From NCBI RefSeq assembly GCF_040412425.1, contig NC_089753.1, positions 37,465,913-37,529,912 of the forward strand: DNA of 64,000 bases, written 5' to 3'. This DNA is from Macrobrachium rosenbergii. Its lineage: Eukaryota > Arthropoda > Malacostraca > Decapoda > Palaemonidae. This document shows, one piece after another, positions 51,601-63,392 of the stretch; position 1 is the first letter of the stretch, and the number at the start of each line of letters is the position of its first letter. Both the position numbers and the translations under genes were made by a program. Below the pieces are notes generated by a model. That model did no database searches and was not told the origin of the DNA. It worked only from the letters and a program-made list of their open reading frames with translations.

Positions 51601-51808
51601 ATGCAATCACCTAATCATCAAAGTTCAATAAGACATTATGTTAACATGAAAAAGGTATGCCTTTAAATGTCAAGCTAGAAAACCAAAAAATGAAGTGATC
51701 AAAATCATGAAAAATCATCAAAGTTCCTCGCCTAATACTAAACTTGGTTACAATCATAAATATATGAATGAGTTTTATCACATCACTTGTGATTCATATA
51801 CAAGCAAT

Positions 51809-52150
51809 AAGCTACAAATGTCCTTTAATATCCAATTTGCTCTACCTAGGAAATAATGTATTTTCATATATGTTACCCGAAGGGGAATTTTTTAATTGAT
51901 AATAAGTTTGTTGTCTCGTGGGCTCAAACCACGGAAGACAAGAACTCAGGACCACTGTACAGTGACGCTCATTAAGCCACATGGCCGTGTGGTTTAATGC
52001 GTGTCACTGTAGTCCTGAGTTCTTGTCTTCCGTGGTTCGAGCCCACGAGACGACGAACTTATTATCAACTAAAAATTCCTCTTCGGAAAATATATGAAAA
52101 TATATTATTTCGAGGTAGAGCAAACTGATATTAAAGGACATCTGTAACTT
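51809..52150. mobile_element. Head-to-head tRNA-like SINE palindrome
   Basis: Two inverted arms of roughly 170 bp meet at CCACATGG/CCGTGTGG with no spacer (centre near 51984/51985). The right arm, read forward from the centre, carries a Pol III A-box-like TGGTTTAATGCG (51990-52001) and a B box GGTTCGAGCCC (52034-52044) at tRNA-like spacing; the left arm carries the same in reverse, with a B box that has drifted (GGGCTCAAACC). It does not close into a tRNA acceptor stem, so it is a tRNA-derived SINE head rather than a tRNA gene. Arms differ by scattered substitutions and small gaps. Confidence 0.75.
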
Positions 52151-52168
52151 AATATTCATAAATATATA

Positions 52169-52171
<3 letters not shown>

Positions 52172-52249
<78 letters not shown>
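52172..52249. repeat. (AT)n microsatellite
   Basis: 78 bp of pure TA repeat, next to the SINE palindrome. Confidence 0.98.
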
Positions 52250-52252
<3 letters not shown>

Positions 52253-52540
52253 TATGTATATATTTTTACTTAGTGAGAACAAACTTGATTAGTGTTATTT
52301 CAATCACTATACAAAAATAACACTGACTACTAATGCTGAATACTAAAATTCTAATACCTTTTTATCAGTCTCAACATTTTACATTTTGCAATGCACATTT
52401 TTTTAAATGTCTGAATTTTTTATACTAGGCAAGATTTCATGAAGAAGTTCACGATAAATGAAAATTCAGTACCAAAAAAAAAATTTCTAACTCAATTAAG
52501 ATAAATGTTTCAAAAATGATATTTTTATGATAAAATAAAG

Positions 52541-52705
52541 TTTGTTCATACTTACCTGGCAGATATATATATAGCTGTATTCTCCGAAAGGGACCGACAG
52601 AAATTCAAAAACTTACGGCACACGCAGATGGGCCAGGTGGTTAGTACCCATTCCCGCCGCTGGGAGGGGTATCAGAACCATTCCCATTTTCTATTCAGAT
52701 TTTCT
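52541..52705. repeat. DIRS inverted terminal repeat, 3' side
   Basis: About 165 bp matching the complement of 58965-59134 with few differences (GGACCGACAGAAATTCAAAA and TTACGGCACACGCAGATGGG are shared). An AT-rich extension, 52516-52540, is present only at this end and is copied in the internal complementary region. Confidence 0.9.
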
Positions 52706-52756
52706 AGAAACTAGAACTACTGTCTCCTGAGGGGAGGAGGGCGGGTATTATGATTA

Positions 52757-52850
52757 TATATATCTGCCAGGTAAGTATGAACAAACTTTATTTTATCATA
52801 AAAATATCATTTTGTTCATGACACTTACCTGACAGATATATATAGCTGAA
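52757..52850. repeat. DIRS internal complementary region
   Basis: Its first half (ATCTGCCAGGTAAGTATGAA, then ACAAACTTTATTTTATC) is the exact complement of the outer end of the 3' repeat, including the extension. Its second half (TTGTTCATGACACTTACCTG, then ACAGATATATA) matches the outer end of the 5' repeat. Such a joined copy of both outer ends is the hallmark of DIRS elements. Confidence 0.85.
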
Positions 52851-53236
52851 TCCCACCATTGGAGGTGGAAGAGACAGAATAGGATTTAGGAAACAAAACT
52901 ATGTAGGCGATTGACGCCTTGGTTCCTTACCTGTTAGCATTGCTGACTTCGTGATTACTGTCACCCAAGCCTGCTTCTGCTTTACTAGAAAACTCCAGCG
53001 AGGTAGAGACCTATAGAGCTGGTGGAATCTAGATGATCTGTCAACGGGGCGAGACCACAATGTGACTAGACCATATGACCTTACTATGAGGGTAAGCGAC
53101 AAACTAACAACCACCTGACCAAGCCTAGTTACGTTAAAAGATTAACATAAACTAAGGACTGGGGCGACCACCACTGGTGGAGACCCAACGACCATAAAAA
53201 CAACACAAAAAATATTAAAAACACACCAAAACAAAA

Positions 53237-54445
53237 CTAAAGGAGAGGATGAGAGTCGCTTTCTGTTCCCAAGATCGTATTTATGGAAACGTAAGGCCCC
53301 AGCGCACAGCAATTCTCATAGGACGTCTTCACTTCTGTGAGATAATGAGAAGCAAAGACCAATTGCTTCGCCACAAAAAGTGGCACCCAGAATGTCATTG
53401 AGAGACTGGTTTTTCTGGAAGGCCACTGAGGTAGCAATGGCTCTCACTTCGTGAGCCTTAACCTTCAAAGTTCTCAAGTCTTCGTCTAGCACACTGGAAT
53501 GGGCGTCTATGATGGTGTCAGAGAAAGAACGCCAGGGCATTTTTCGAGAGAGGTAACTCAGGCCTCTTAACGGAGCACCAGAGATTGCTAGAAGGACCTC
53601 TACAATTCTGGGTCCTCTGCAAATAAAATTTTAGAGCCCTGACAGGACATAGGGTTCTCTCAGGTTCTTGTCCAGTGATGTCCGTCAAGCCCCTTAATTT
53701 CAAGGACCTGGGCCAAGGGGTAGACGGGTTCTCATTCTTAGCAAGAAAAATAGGGCTCAGAGAACAGACAGCATCAGGGCCTCTGAAACCTATAATCTTG
53801 CTGAACGCTGAAGTTCACTAACTCTCTCGTCGTCGCCAGAGCAGTTAGGAAAATAGCTTTCTTTGTTACATCTCTGAAGGAAGCAGAATTTAAAGGTTCA
53901 AACCTCTTCGACATCAGGAATTTTAGAACTATATCTAAATTCCATGAAGGTAACTTAGGGGAGGCTACCTTAGACGTCTCAAAAGACCTAAGAAGATCAT
54001 GAAGGTCTTTATTGTCCGATAAGTTCAGGCCTCTATGCCTGAAGACCGTTGACAGCATACTCCTATAGCCTTTGATGGTCGGGACTGCCAGGTTCAAATC
54101 CTTTCTCAGATATAAAAGGAAGTCTGCTATCTGGGAAAGAGAGGTCGTGGTGGAGGAAATTCCCTTAAGTTTACACCACCTCCTGAAAATGATCCACTTG
54201 GACTGGTACACTGCACTGGAAGAGGCTCTCCTGGCGTTAGCGATCGCCTTAGCCACTGGTCTAGAAAAACCTCTCGCTCTGAGCAACTTCTCGATAGTCT
54301 GTATGCAGTTAGACTCAGAGCGGGAAGGTTTTTGTGGTACCTCTCGAAGTGGGGTTGTTTGAGAAGATCTGTTCTCAAAGGAAGCGTTCTTGGATAGTCT
54401 ACCACGAGAGACATGACCTCTGGGAACCATTCTGCTGAAGGCCAA
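53237..54445 (-). pseudogene. DIRS tyrosine recombinase
   Basis: Integrase of the element, in place of a DDE integrase. The N-terminal part has IEKLLRARGFSRPVAKAIAN, SKWIIFRRWCKLKGI and IADFLLYLRKDL; then SPKLPSWNLDIVLKFLM. The catalytic region has LTALATTRE (first Arg), HEVR (53442-53453, the HxxR box) and SHYL (53339-53350, the Tyr nucleophile). The last two lie in frames different from the N-terminal part: at least two shifts (near 53.78 and 53.3-53.5 kb) and a stop after DYRFQRP interrupt it. It overlaps the end of the RT-RNase H frame, as is usual in the group. Confidence 0.85.
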
Positions 54446-56185
54446 AAGGAGCGATTAAAGTCATTCTCGTCCCTTCTGAGGCTACAAACTTTCTGACGAC
54501 TTCCCCAGAATCTTGAATGGGGAAAGGCGCACAGATCTAGACCTTTCCAGTCCCAGAGAAAGGCGTCTATTGCAAGGGCTCCCGGTCGAGAACAGGAGAG
54601 CAGTAAAGGGGCAGCCTTGTGGTCCTTGAAGTCGCGAAAACGTCCACTAGGGGACGTCCCCAAAGTTTCCAAAGATCCTGACACACTTCTGCGTTCAGAG
54701 TCCATTCTGTAGGCAGCAGTTGATGTTGTCGACTGAGAAGGTCGGCACGAACATTCTCGACCCCTGCAACAAAACGAGTGAGAAGCGTCACCTGGTGAGA
54801 ATGTGCCCAAAGCAGGATCTCCTTGGCGATCAGGAACAGGGACCGGGAATGAGTACCTCCTGTTTCTTGAGGGCACGCCAGGGCCGTGGTGTTGTCGGAG
54901 TTGACTTGAATCACCCGACCTGCAACTTGATCCTGGAAGAACTGAAGAGCCAGGAAAATCGCTTTCAGTTCTTTGAGATTTATGTGCCAGGACACCTGTT
55001 CCCCTTCCCAGGTGCCTGACACTTCCTCCCCCCCTAGTGTTGCTCCCCATCCCGACATGGACGCGTCGGAAAACAACACTAGGTCGGGGCTCTGAAGATA
55101 GAGAGAGACCCCTCTTGCCAACTTTACAGGATCGAGCCACCACCGAAGATGGTCCTTGACGGAGAGAGAGATCCTGAGAGACTCGTCTAAGTCCTCCTTG
55201 TTCTTCCAGTTGTCTGTAAGAAAGAACTGTAGGGGTCTGAGATGCAACCTCCCCAGGGAAACAAACTTCTCCAGTGATGAAATGGTCCCCAGCAGACTCA
55301 TCCATTCCTCACCGAGCATGTTTCTTTCCCCAGGAAGGCCGAAACTTTTACTAAGCAGTGCTGCTGACGGTCCTGGGATGGAAAGGCTCGAAAACCCGCT
55401 GAATCCATCCGAATCCCCAGATAAAGAATGGACTGAGAGGGGATCAGATGAGACTTCTCTAAATTCACAAGAAGTCCCAGGGACTTCGTCAGTTCCAAAG
55501 TCGAATGCAAGTCCTCCAGACACCTTTGTTTCGACGTGGCTCTGATGAGCCAGTCGTCCAGATAGAGCGATATCCTTACTCCGGCAAGATGAAGCCACCG
55601 GGCAACGCGTTCCTCATCAGGACTGTGAAAACCATAGGAGCTGTACACAGACCGAAACAGAGAGCTCTGAATTGGTACACTCTTCCCTTCAGGACAAACC
55701 TCAAAAACTTTCTCGATTGAGGATGAATGGGGACATGAAAATACGCGCCCTGAAGGTCGAGAGAGACCATCCAATCGCCTGGTCGCAGTGCATTGATAAC
55801 CGACTGAGGCGTCTCCATTTTGAACTTCTCCTTGACGACAAAGTTGTTCAGTCTGCTGACGCCCAGGACTGGTCTCCACCCCTGACTGTTTTGGAACCAG
55901 GAAGAGACGGTTGTAAAAACCTGAGACTCCAGATCCAGGACTCGCTCTATTGCTCTCTTCTGAATCATATCTTCCAGCAGATCTAAAAGGATCTGTTGCT
56001 TTTCCGGTCGGTAAGAAGGCGACAGATCTCTGGGAGTAGAGGACAGGGGGGGGTTTCCGAGGAACGGGATCCTGTAACCTTTTTTGATCACATTGAGGGA
56101 CCAGGAATCCGCCCCTCTTACCTTCCAGGCTTCCGAAAACAGGAGAAGCCTGGCTCCTACTGGTGTCTGGAGGTGAGAAAATCAC
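54127..56185 (-). pseudogene. DIRS reverse transcriptase-RNase H polyprotein
   Basis: RT motifs in order: WRPVLGVSRLNNFV, GDWMVSLDLQGAYFHVPIHP, FRALCFGLCTAPMVF, then in another frame the catalytic box LYLDDWLIR (YLDD at 55553-55564) and LGLLVNLEKSHL. RNase H follows in a third frame: VLFSDASMSGWGATLGG, LKELKAIFLALQFF and VNSDNTTALA. The tail (LVDVFATSRTTRLPLYC, then AIDAFLWDWKGL) is the stretch conserved between RNase H and recombinase in DIRS elements, where a Dam-like methyltransferase domain has been described; whether that domain is intact here cannot be judged. Frame changes near 55.59, 55.32 and 54.57 kb make it non-functional. Confidence 0.88.
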
Positions 56186-56369
56186 TTCTTGCCCCTTTGG
56201 GAAGAAGGGGCTCCGCCTCTGGAGAGACCTCTTCCTCGCGAAAAGGTCTAGAGGAGGAAGATCTCCCCACGAAAGGGCTTCTGTCTCTTCGGGGAAGTCT
56301 CATGAAGACGTAGAAGGGACACTAGGACGCCTGGAAGATTGAGCAAGGAGATCCTGAGTAGCCTTCTCC

Positions 56370-58836
56370 TTAAGGCTGGAGGCGAGATCCTGACAAGCGG
56401 CTGGGGAAGAGATGGCTAGAAAGAGGGGCAAAAAGTAACTCAGCCCTCTGAACAGGAGAAACTGACTTGGCAGCGAAATTGCAGTACAAAGCCCTCTTCT
56501 TTAGGAGGGTTGTACCAAAATGAGAAGCCAGTTCATCAGCGCCATCCCTGACGGCCTTGTCCATGCACGACAGTACACTGGACAGCTCCCCCAGAGAAAT
56601 AGAGTCCGGACTACGAGTCCTTAAGTCCAAGGCCCCCAAGCACCAGTCCAGAAAGTTAAAAACCTCCATCGACTTGAAGAGGCCTTTCAGATGGTGGTCG
56701 GTTTCAGAAAGAGTCCAAGACACCTTAGCTGAAGAAAGAAGAGACCTCCTTGACGCATCCACGAGGCTCGCAAAATCACCTTGAGAGGAAGAAGGAACTC
56801 TAGAGCCAATTTCCTCTCCCGTCTCATACCACATACCCGCTTTCCCGCACAATCTAGACGGGGGGAGAGCGAAGGAAGATTTCCCTTGAGACTTCCTATC
56901 TTCCATCCATGCATTGACCCTCTTGAGAGCTTTTCTTGTAGCCAAGAAGTCTTCATTTGTAGGAAGCTGGCGATTTCCTCACCTTCAAGAAGCTAACTGC
57001 GAAGGAGGGGAAAGCGGAGCAGAAGGCTGAAACTTATCAGGAAAAAGCTCCTTAAGCATACTAGCCAAAATCCTGTAATCGGAGAAAGACGAAAGAGGGG
57101 CTCTTGTTCAGCAGAGTCCGACTCCTGAGACAAATCCGCCTCTTCGACAGGAGCGACAGGAGAGTCTTCCGGGGCAGAGAGAAACAAAGACCTTTGGGTC
57201 CATACGACCCAGAGACCTCTTCTCGTGGGAAGAAGCAGCAGAAAATTCAGGAACAACTCGTACAGGAGCGTCCTGCCGAAGCGCCCTGATGAGCGCCCTG
57301 AGGAGCGCCCTGACGAGCGCCCTGACGAAAGGCCCTGATGAGCGCCCTGACGAGCGCCCTGCTTCGAAAGCAGCCGGCGCCCTGAAGAGCGCCCTGTCTT
57401 ACAAGCTGCCGGCGCCCTGACGAGAGTCGACGAGCGAGCCGCCGAGCTTCTTGACGAGTCCTGGAGAGCATCATGCAGGGATCGGGAAAACGAGAAGCGC
57501 CCTGGTGGGCGTCCTGCCGAACGCCAAAACGAGCGAGAAGCAGGAGGAGAGGCAAGAAGAGCGTCTTGGCGCGAACTCTTACTAGCAGCAAGCCGAGCTG
57601 CAAGAGGAGCGCCCTGATCAACCAGCGAGTCACGACGGGCAAGGAGAGCTGATGATCCGCAGAACGATGAGGGTGACTACGAGAAGCCGCAGGGGAGAGA
57701 GACAAACGAAGAGAAGGAGAGGGAGACCTCTTAGATCTTTTAACAGGCAGCGACAAATCCTTGCGGCGCCCACGAGGTTGCTTCTCCTTAGCAGCGAGAA
57801 GGGAAGCTAACTGCCGCTGCATATCAAGGATAAGACGCTTCGAAGGAGAGGAAGCCCTCTCAGGAGAAGGGCTGCTCTTATGAGAAGAAGAGGGGGAAGG
57901 AGACGTCCTCCTCCTTCTACCAAGAGCGACAGGGGCTCTCTTCTTGGTGCGGCTGGGACGTTCAGCAACGTCCTCCTCCGAAGAAATCCTGGTCCTCTTC
58001 TGCGGCGGCAAATCTCGCAGCCAGTCGGGAGAAGAGTCCAAGGCACGAAAGAGGAGAAGAAGCGCCCTCCTCAACGCTGCTCCTCTTGAAAGGACGAGTC
58101 CAACCGAGAACGTGACCCCTTAAGTGGAGAGGACGCCTCGGAGGACGAAAAACAATCCTTAAGGATCCGCGGCGCGAGCACGATCCTGGCAGCCTGGGAG
58201 ACGCCAACAAGGCCTGCCGAAGGGACGCCAGATCGGTGGGGGTCCCCGTAACCCTCTTGCGGCTTTCGACATGCCCATTCCTAAGTCCTGGGAGTTCGGC
58301 AGAGGTCTAGACCTAGAGGCATTATAGGGCCGATCTGACGCCCCCTCCACAACACTGGGGATCACTACACTTCACTGCACTTTCGATCGCCAACACCTTA
58401 GACTCCAAGGTACGAATGGAGTTCAAAATCTGCGCAAGAAGGGCATTACCTTCCGCAGACGCAATCACAGGGTTAGAAGGCGACTCTACAGGAAAGGAGA
58501 AGCATTAGAAGGGTTAACAGGAGATAAATTAATACCCTGACTCCCACCTACCGACACACTCCTGGAGGAAGACCTCCTTACACGATCACGCTCTAGCTTG
58601 CGAACGTAAGAATCGTACGCCTTCCAATCAGAATCAGGCAACGATTCACACTCCTTGCAGCGATCATCCAACATACAGACATGCCCTCTACATCTCATGC
58701 ATACTGTGTGAGGGTCTACCGAAGCTTTCGGTAGCCTCACCTTACACTCCTGAACAACACACACCCTGAAACTAGCAGAACTAGATCCAGACATCTCGTT
58801 CAAGGAAAAGCCAAAACCAAAATCAAAACAGTCCAA
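56370..58836 (-). pseudogene. DIRS gag-like region
   Basis: The N-terminal part (58836-58486) has a Cys-rich motif, DPHTVCMRCRGHVCMLDDRC followed by KEC, typical of DIRS gag. A Lys/Arg/Ser-Pro-rich middle follows (SPSPSSSHKSSPSPERASSP), then an Ala/Gln/Gly repeat zone near 57.3 kb and a C-terminal part with VNAWMEDRKSQGKSSFALPP and FNFLDWCLGAL. A stop at 58486 and frame changes near 58.1, 57.25 and 56.99 kb break it. Confidence 0.7.
57274..57420 (-). repeat. GC-rich minisatellite inside DIRS gag
   Basis: Repeated 12-15-bp units of the form GCGCCCTGACGA with small variants. On the minus strand it reads as a run of QGA-containing repeats (RQGARQGAPQGAHQGA). Its GC content contrasts with the AT-rich host. 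Confidence 0.85.
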
Positions 58837-58964
58837 AGAAGCGTATGCCTATCCACAAAGCCAAAGTCCAAATACCAAAAGACAATCAGAATACTTAGTG
58901 GAAAAAGTTTATTTAAACCAACGGCGGAGGTATTGGCAACAGGTGTTGACAATACCGGCGACAG

Positions 58965-59134
58965 AGAAAATCTGAATAGAAAATGGGAATGGTTCCTGAT
59001 ACCGCCTCCCAGCGGCGGGAATGGGTACTAACCACCTGGCCCATCTGCGTGTGCCGTAAGTTTTTGAATTTCTGTCGGTCCCTTTCGGAGAATACAGCTA
59101 TATATATATCTGTCAGGTAAGTGTCATGAACAAA
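58965..59134. repeat. DIRS inverted terminal repeat, 5' side
   Basis: Complement of 52541-52705. The outer end reads CTGTCAGGTAAGTGTCATGA then ACAAA on the plus strand; it has GTGTC where the 3' copy lacks it. The promoter of the element would lie here. Confidence 0.9.
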
Positions 59135-60792
59135 GTATAAGATTGGATAAGCTACTTACTTTTGGAAATAAAAGTACCTCTATTGCTAATAAAGGTACTT
59201 TTCAATTTGTATTTGTCCATGGAGGTAACAACAAAATGTTTTCTAATGAAAATGCTTAATATTATCGTAATAAATTACTTCATCACAAACTCACCACTGC
59301 ATACTGTTTTAAACTAGCCTATTTTGTTTACCGTGGACCACCTCACACATAACTGAACTGTACATGAAAAAAGATTATTAACAACTTAGCTCTTGTAGTT
59401 TGATGCATGTGCACAAGGTCTCTCGGGTCCCAGGTGGTAAACTAAATGACTTGCATGTCTGCCAACTATTCAATCCCCCCCAGAGATTCGCAGTTTTTAG
59501 AACTATTCAGGATTATAACTTACCAATTCCCTTTATTTTCACTTTATTATACTGAATCCTTCCTACTAGGTTAATTTTCATGTAAATGTCTTTTACTGTT
59601 TATCCTGCATCATAGATAAGATACCACACTAACTGTTCTACAAACAACCATATCTTAATCAATATATTTCCACTGTCTCTTACAACTTTAGAACAACCTC
59701 TTCCAGACAAAATGATAAAAGTGATACTAAAAAGGAAGTAAGATGTCGCCAATAACAAGAGAAACTTTTAAATACATAGGAAAGTTTTTGCGATGTAGTT
59801 CAAGAAATCTTGACTTTCAGAAAAAAATAGGATAAAAACTTTAAAATCCTGATCATTCACAAGAAGAGCATGATGTGGATCAACCTATTCAATTTAACAA
59901 GACAGAAACTTACTGTGAACCTATGAGCCTGGGTGAATGCTACCTCACTCAGCAAGCACAAAACTGTTCTCTACCATATTTGTAAATTTAAGGTCTCATA
60001 GGATTAAGTTAAATACTAAACTGATCCATTACATTTTTCCTGGCTATTATTCACAATGTTGCTGTAGCCAACATACAGCAAGATCTGTAACTGTGCTCAT
60101 TTATGAGAATAGCAATTCATGATCACTACAATTGATGGGGCACAGCACAGGAGGCAAAAGCCATCTGACTTTGATCATATGTTAATTCGATATGTTACAC
60201 AATAGGCCTTATATTGTCTCTTGCCTTAATCTCTACTTGACTTTTAATGTAATCTTACCAATGTTCTAGCAAGTGCTATGGAAATATTACACAGTCCTAC
60301 ACAGGAACATTTTAAAATACCACACGCACAAGATAACTGTATATAAATAGTACCCAGGCTATTCTAGAAGCATCTTATAATGGGATAAAGCACGAAAGGA
60401 AGAGGTTACTTTGCAAGCCTAAAATGAACTGACAAAGCTAAGAGAAACAGACTATATGAGAAAGTCAGAAGTACATACTTGGTGAAAACAAAGTTACATG
60501 TCAAGAGTGAAAAAAACATGAAGCACATTGAAGGACTGAGAAGCAATGGCAATGAACCCACCTCACTGAAGACTTCTTTTTTTTTTAAGATATGCTGAAC
60601 TATGTTTAGTCAGCAGATATCTTTTGCCTGGAGAGATATAACTCTACTATACTACTCCAAGTAAACTGCTGTCTGTAAATTGCCAAGGTCTTAGGTATGA
60701 GTGGTATAATAATTATTATAATTTGCTTTACGTCTCTTAATTGCTATTTAACTAAGATTCAATTATCATTAAGAGCCGAAAGTTTTCATTAC

Positions 60793-60853
60793 CTGAAATT
60801 TCATGGACAGAGGATATACAACTCACTTCACCACTTAATACTTTATCGAGAAG
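60793..60853 (-). CDS. Candidate small exon, unidentified
   Basis: A 61-bp segment bounded by TTTTTGTCAG and a GTAATG donor, open throughout, encoding LLDKVLSGEVSCISSVHEIS in phase 0 in, phase 1 out. The phase fits the donor at 63393 but not the acceptor of the MICU exon at 48698. I recognise no family. It could be chance; the evidence is only splice sites and an open frame. Confidence 0.2.
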
Positions 60854-62120
60854 CTGACAAAAAGGTATTAGACTAAAGTAAATACTACTTACACTCATTA
60901 TATTAAGCCATGAGTACACAAACATTTTATTCAAATTAAACCACGAATAACAAAAATCTTACGTCTTGTTGGAAGAAAAATCTTGTGTGAAAGAGACAAC
61001 AACAAATTCCTAAGTATTGTTATACAGCCAAGAAAGCATATAATTTCCTAATTCGACATAGCGGCTTTATCTCTTTTTTTGGTTCAGAGTGTCACTTTTG
61101 CAAAAAAATAACTGTACCTACCAAATTTTTCAACTTTAAACAAAAACTCTTCGACATTACCAGAGGCAGCTCTTTAATTTAATGCTTTTTAATATAAAAT
61201 TCTAATAATCAGTTGCAATCAACTATTTCCTGTGGTATGTAAACCCCATAAAAGCATCTCAGCAAACGAATTATCTGTCACATTAACTAGGATTTGGCAC
61301 AAGTTGACCAAGTACAAAATGGACTAAGCCACAGATCCAATGAACTTTAGTTCTTCTTGCACTATATCATAAAATTTCTGTTTATATGAGGAATTTCCTG
61401 CTGCACAATAACCTGTCTCAAGAATAAAAAACTGGTTCTTTGACATTTCCACATTTTAAGTACCCTAACACCTTATTAAAGTACTGTATTTTATAATTCC
61501 AGACCGTATTCCAATTGACAGTGCAAACCTCAAGATGTATCACTGGTATCCTATATCAGTTAAGACTACTGTATTTTAAAGCCTGGGATGTCTCCCATTT
61601 TCTTTATGCCAGATTTTAAACACAATAAACACCAGAAATTAAATAACTAAGTGAACCTTTAATTTGTTATCTGAAAAGGAAAAAATCTGGGATATTCTTT
61701 ATGACAATGGCTTTGTAAATACAGCCTCAACAGACTGCACAGGAATACGGGTTCACTGAAATTTCTCCCGATTTCAAAACTTCCAATAACAAAGTACTCC
61801 ACTTTACTGCATATATGAAACATAAAGAAATCTGAGGGTTTTCAATACTTGTGACTACAATATAAAAAATATTAAAAGCACCTTGAACGAAGCAGAAAAT
61901 AAATTTTAGATAACTCCTGAATAACTGAAACACTGCCCGATTTTTTTGTGTATTAAAAAATGCACAATGCTTATTAAGTACTGCAAGGGAATGACAATAT
62001 AATACAGAAACTTCATCACAATAAATGGAATCTGATCTGGACCTAGCTTCAAAATGTCTAACCTTACCTTATGTGTAATGATGCCTTTCAAAGGTTATCA
62101 TCTTTGTACAAAACTATAAT

Positions 62121-62392
62121 ATTCTTGGGCTTTTACTGGTGATTTCTGTGCAATTCCATGCAACTGACTTTAACTTGTTTTTAATAGGCTAAAATGAATA
62201 CTGTATTAAAAAAAATCTTTATTTTGTGGTATTCAAACATTGTTTCCTTTTTAAATATTCTTGGGCTGCTACTGGGGGTTCTTGTGCAATTCCATACAAC
62301 TGATTTTTACTTGTTTTTGATACCTGTATGCCAAAATGTAAATCTTACAAAATGCTTATCTCATGGAATTCAAATAATCTCCTCCTCTATTA
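62121..62392. repeat. 136-bp tandem duplication
   Basis: Two adjacent units starting ATTCTTGGGCT, sharing TTCTGTGCAATTCCAT / TCTTGTGCAATTCCAT and CTTGTTTTTNATA, moderately diverged. Non-coding. Confidence 0.8.
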
Positions 62393-62464
62393 GAAAGAGG
62401 CGATTTTAGCTATTTACAAACTGTATGAGCACATCCAAACAAAGATTCCAAAAACCAGACTAAC

Positions 62465-62504
62465 CAATGGTCATGCGCTGCGTAATATTAAGATGAATGT
62501 TAAC
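62465..62504 (-). CDS. Candidate micro-exon, unidentified
   Basis: A strong acceptor (GTGATATGTTCTTTCAG) leads into VNIHLNITQRMTI and a GTTAGT donor after 40 bp. Phase 0 in, phase 1 out. It could follow the candidate donor at 63393, but then does not join in frame to 60853. No family recognised. Confidence 0.15.
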
Positions 62505-63392
62505 CTGAAAGAACATATCACACTATCAGCCCAGGAGTGAGTTATCACCGATAGAAAAAAAATGTTTTTGAATGAAAAATTACACACAATCTACACACTA
62601 AAGGAAGGATCCCAAAGAAAACCCTGACTCATTTTGCATTCACAACACTGCAAAAAATTAAAGAGCTATGGACTGATACTTTTAGAACCTGAACCAATTA
62701 AAGAGACAGACTAAAGCTTTGCTACACAGCAAAACACACTGGAAAACCTTGGAAATGACAGGAACAGAGAGTGAGTCTTGCAATTGATATGCTGTATATT
62801 TTCTGGATGAAAATATATCTAAAACTGCAAATATATTGCAGAATTATGTTTCACTATCAAATTCAGAACCTCAATTATTATAGCTTTCTGTAGCAATGAG
62901 CACTAATTTACAAATTTGGGGAAATATGAGAAAAATTCCACAAAATCAACTGAATTACAGAAAAATCTTAAGAATTTACTTAAAGGGTCAGCTTTCAAAT
63001 CTGATGTTTATCAAGTTTGTGTTTATATAAATACTTGCATTAATGTAGACTAATTAATACCAACTGAACTAGTAACCCAGGTGATTACCAATTTTAAAGC
63101 ATCAGCCTCACTTACTCGACAATCTTTAAAAGAAAACAGAAAAGAAAAAGTAGACATTGTACAAATCAACATCAATTGCAAGACTCCAAGACAAAAAAAA
63201 ACAGAATTCAGTAGCTTCAGTGCTCTGACTATCACCCAGCAAAATGCACGCAGAGGACTCCCCAGAAGAAAGAGATTAGATAAAAGGCAGCTGGAGCGAG
63301 GCACCGGTGATACACGGGACGCAAAACAAGTGCAGCTATATTACCCCCACACGGTTTTTCTTGGCGTCTCGGCCCATGAGCAGCTCACTTAC

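Larger units (their letters stand above)
52516..59134 (-). mobile_element. DIRS-type retrotransposon, structurally complete
   Basis: A 6.6-kb tyrosine-recombinase retrotransposon on the minus strand. It has inverted terminal repeats (52541-52705 and 58965-59134), an internal complementary region (about 52757-52850) and, in order on the minus strand, gag, RT, RNase H and tyrosine recombinase. Elements of this group replicate through a circular intermediate joined by the recombinase and make no target duplication; none is evident here. Each coding part is broken by frameshifts, so this copy is inactive, but its repeats are nearly identical to each other, suggesting a fairly recent insertion. 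It lies in the presumed 5' intron of MICU3 in the same orientation. Confidence 0.9.

Noticed and set aside
51985..52055. A functional tRNA gene at the centre of the 51.8-52.15 kb palindrome
   Set aside because: A and B boxes are present, but no acceptor stem closes around them and the sequence is part of a duplicated inverted repeat; a tRNA-derived SINE head explains it better.
55156..56313. Plus-strand open frames within the DIRS element
   Set aside because: They lie opposite recognisable RT and RNase H coding sequence on the minus strand and show no family motifs; they are antisense shadows.
57274..57420. A CRISPR-like or host minisatellite array
   Set aside because: Units are contiguous without spacers and read in frame as part of the DIRS gag; it is an internal repeat of the retrotransposon.
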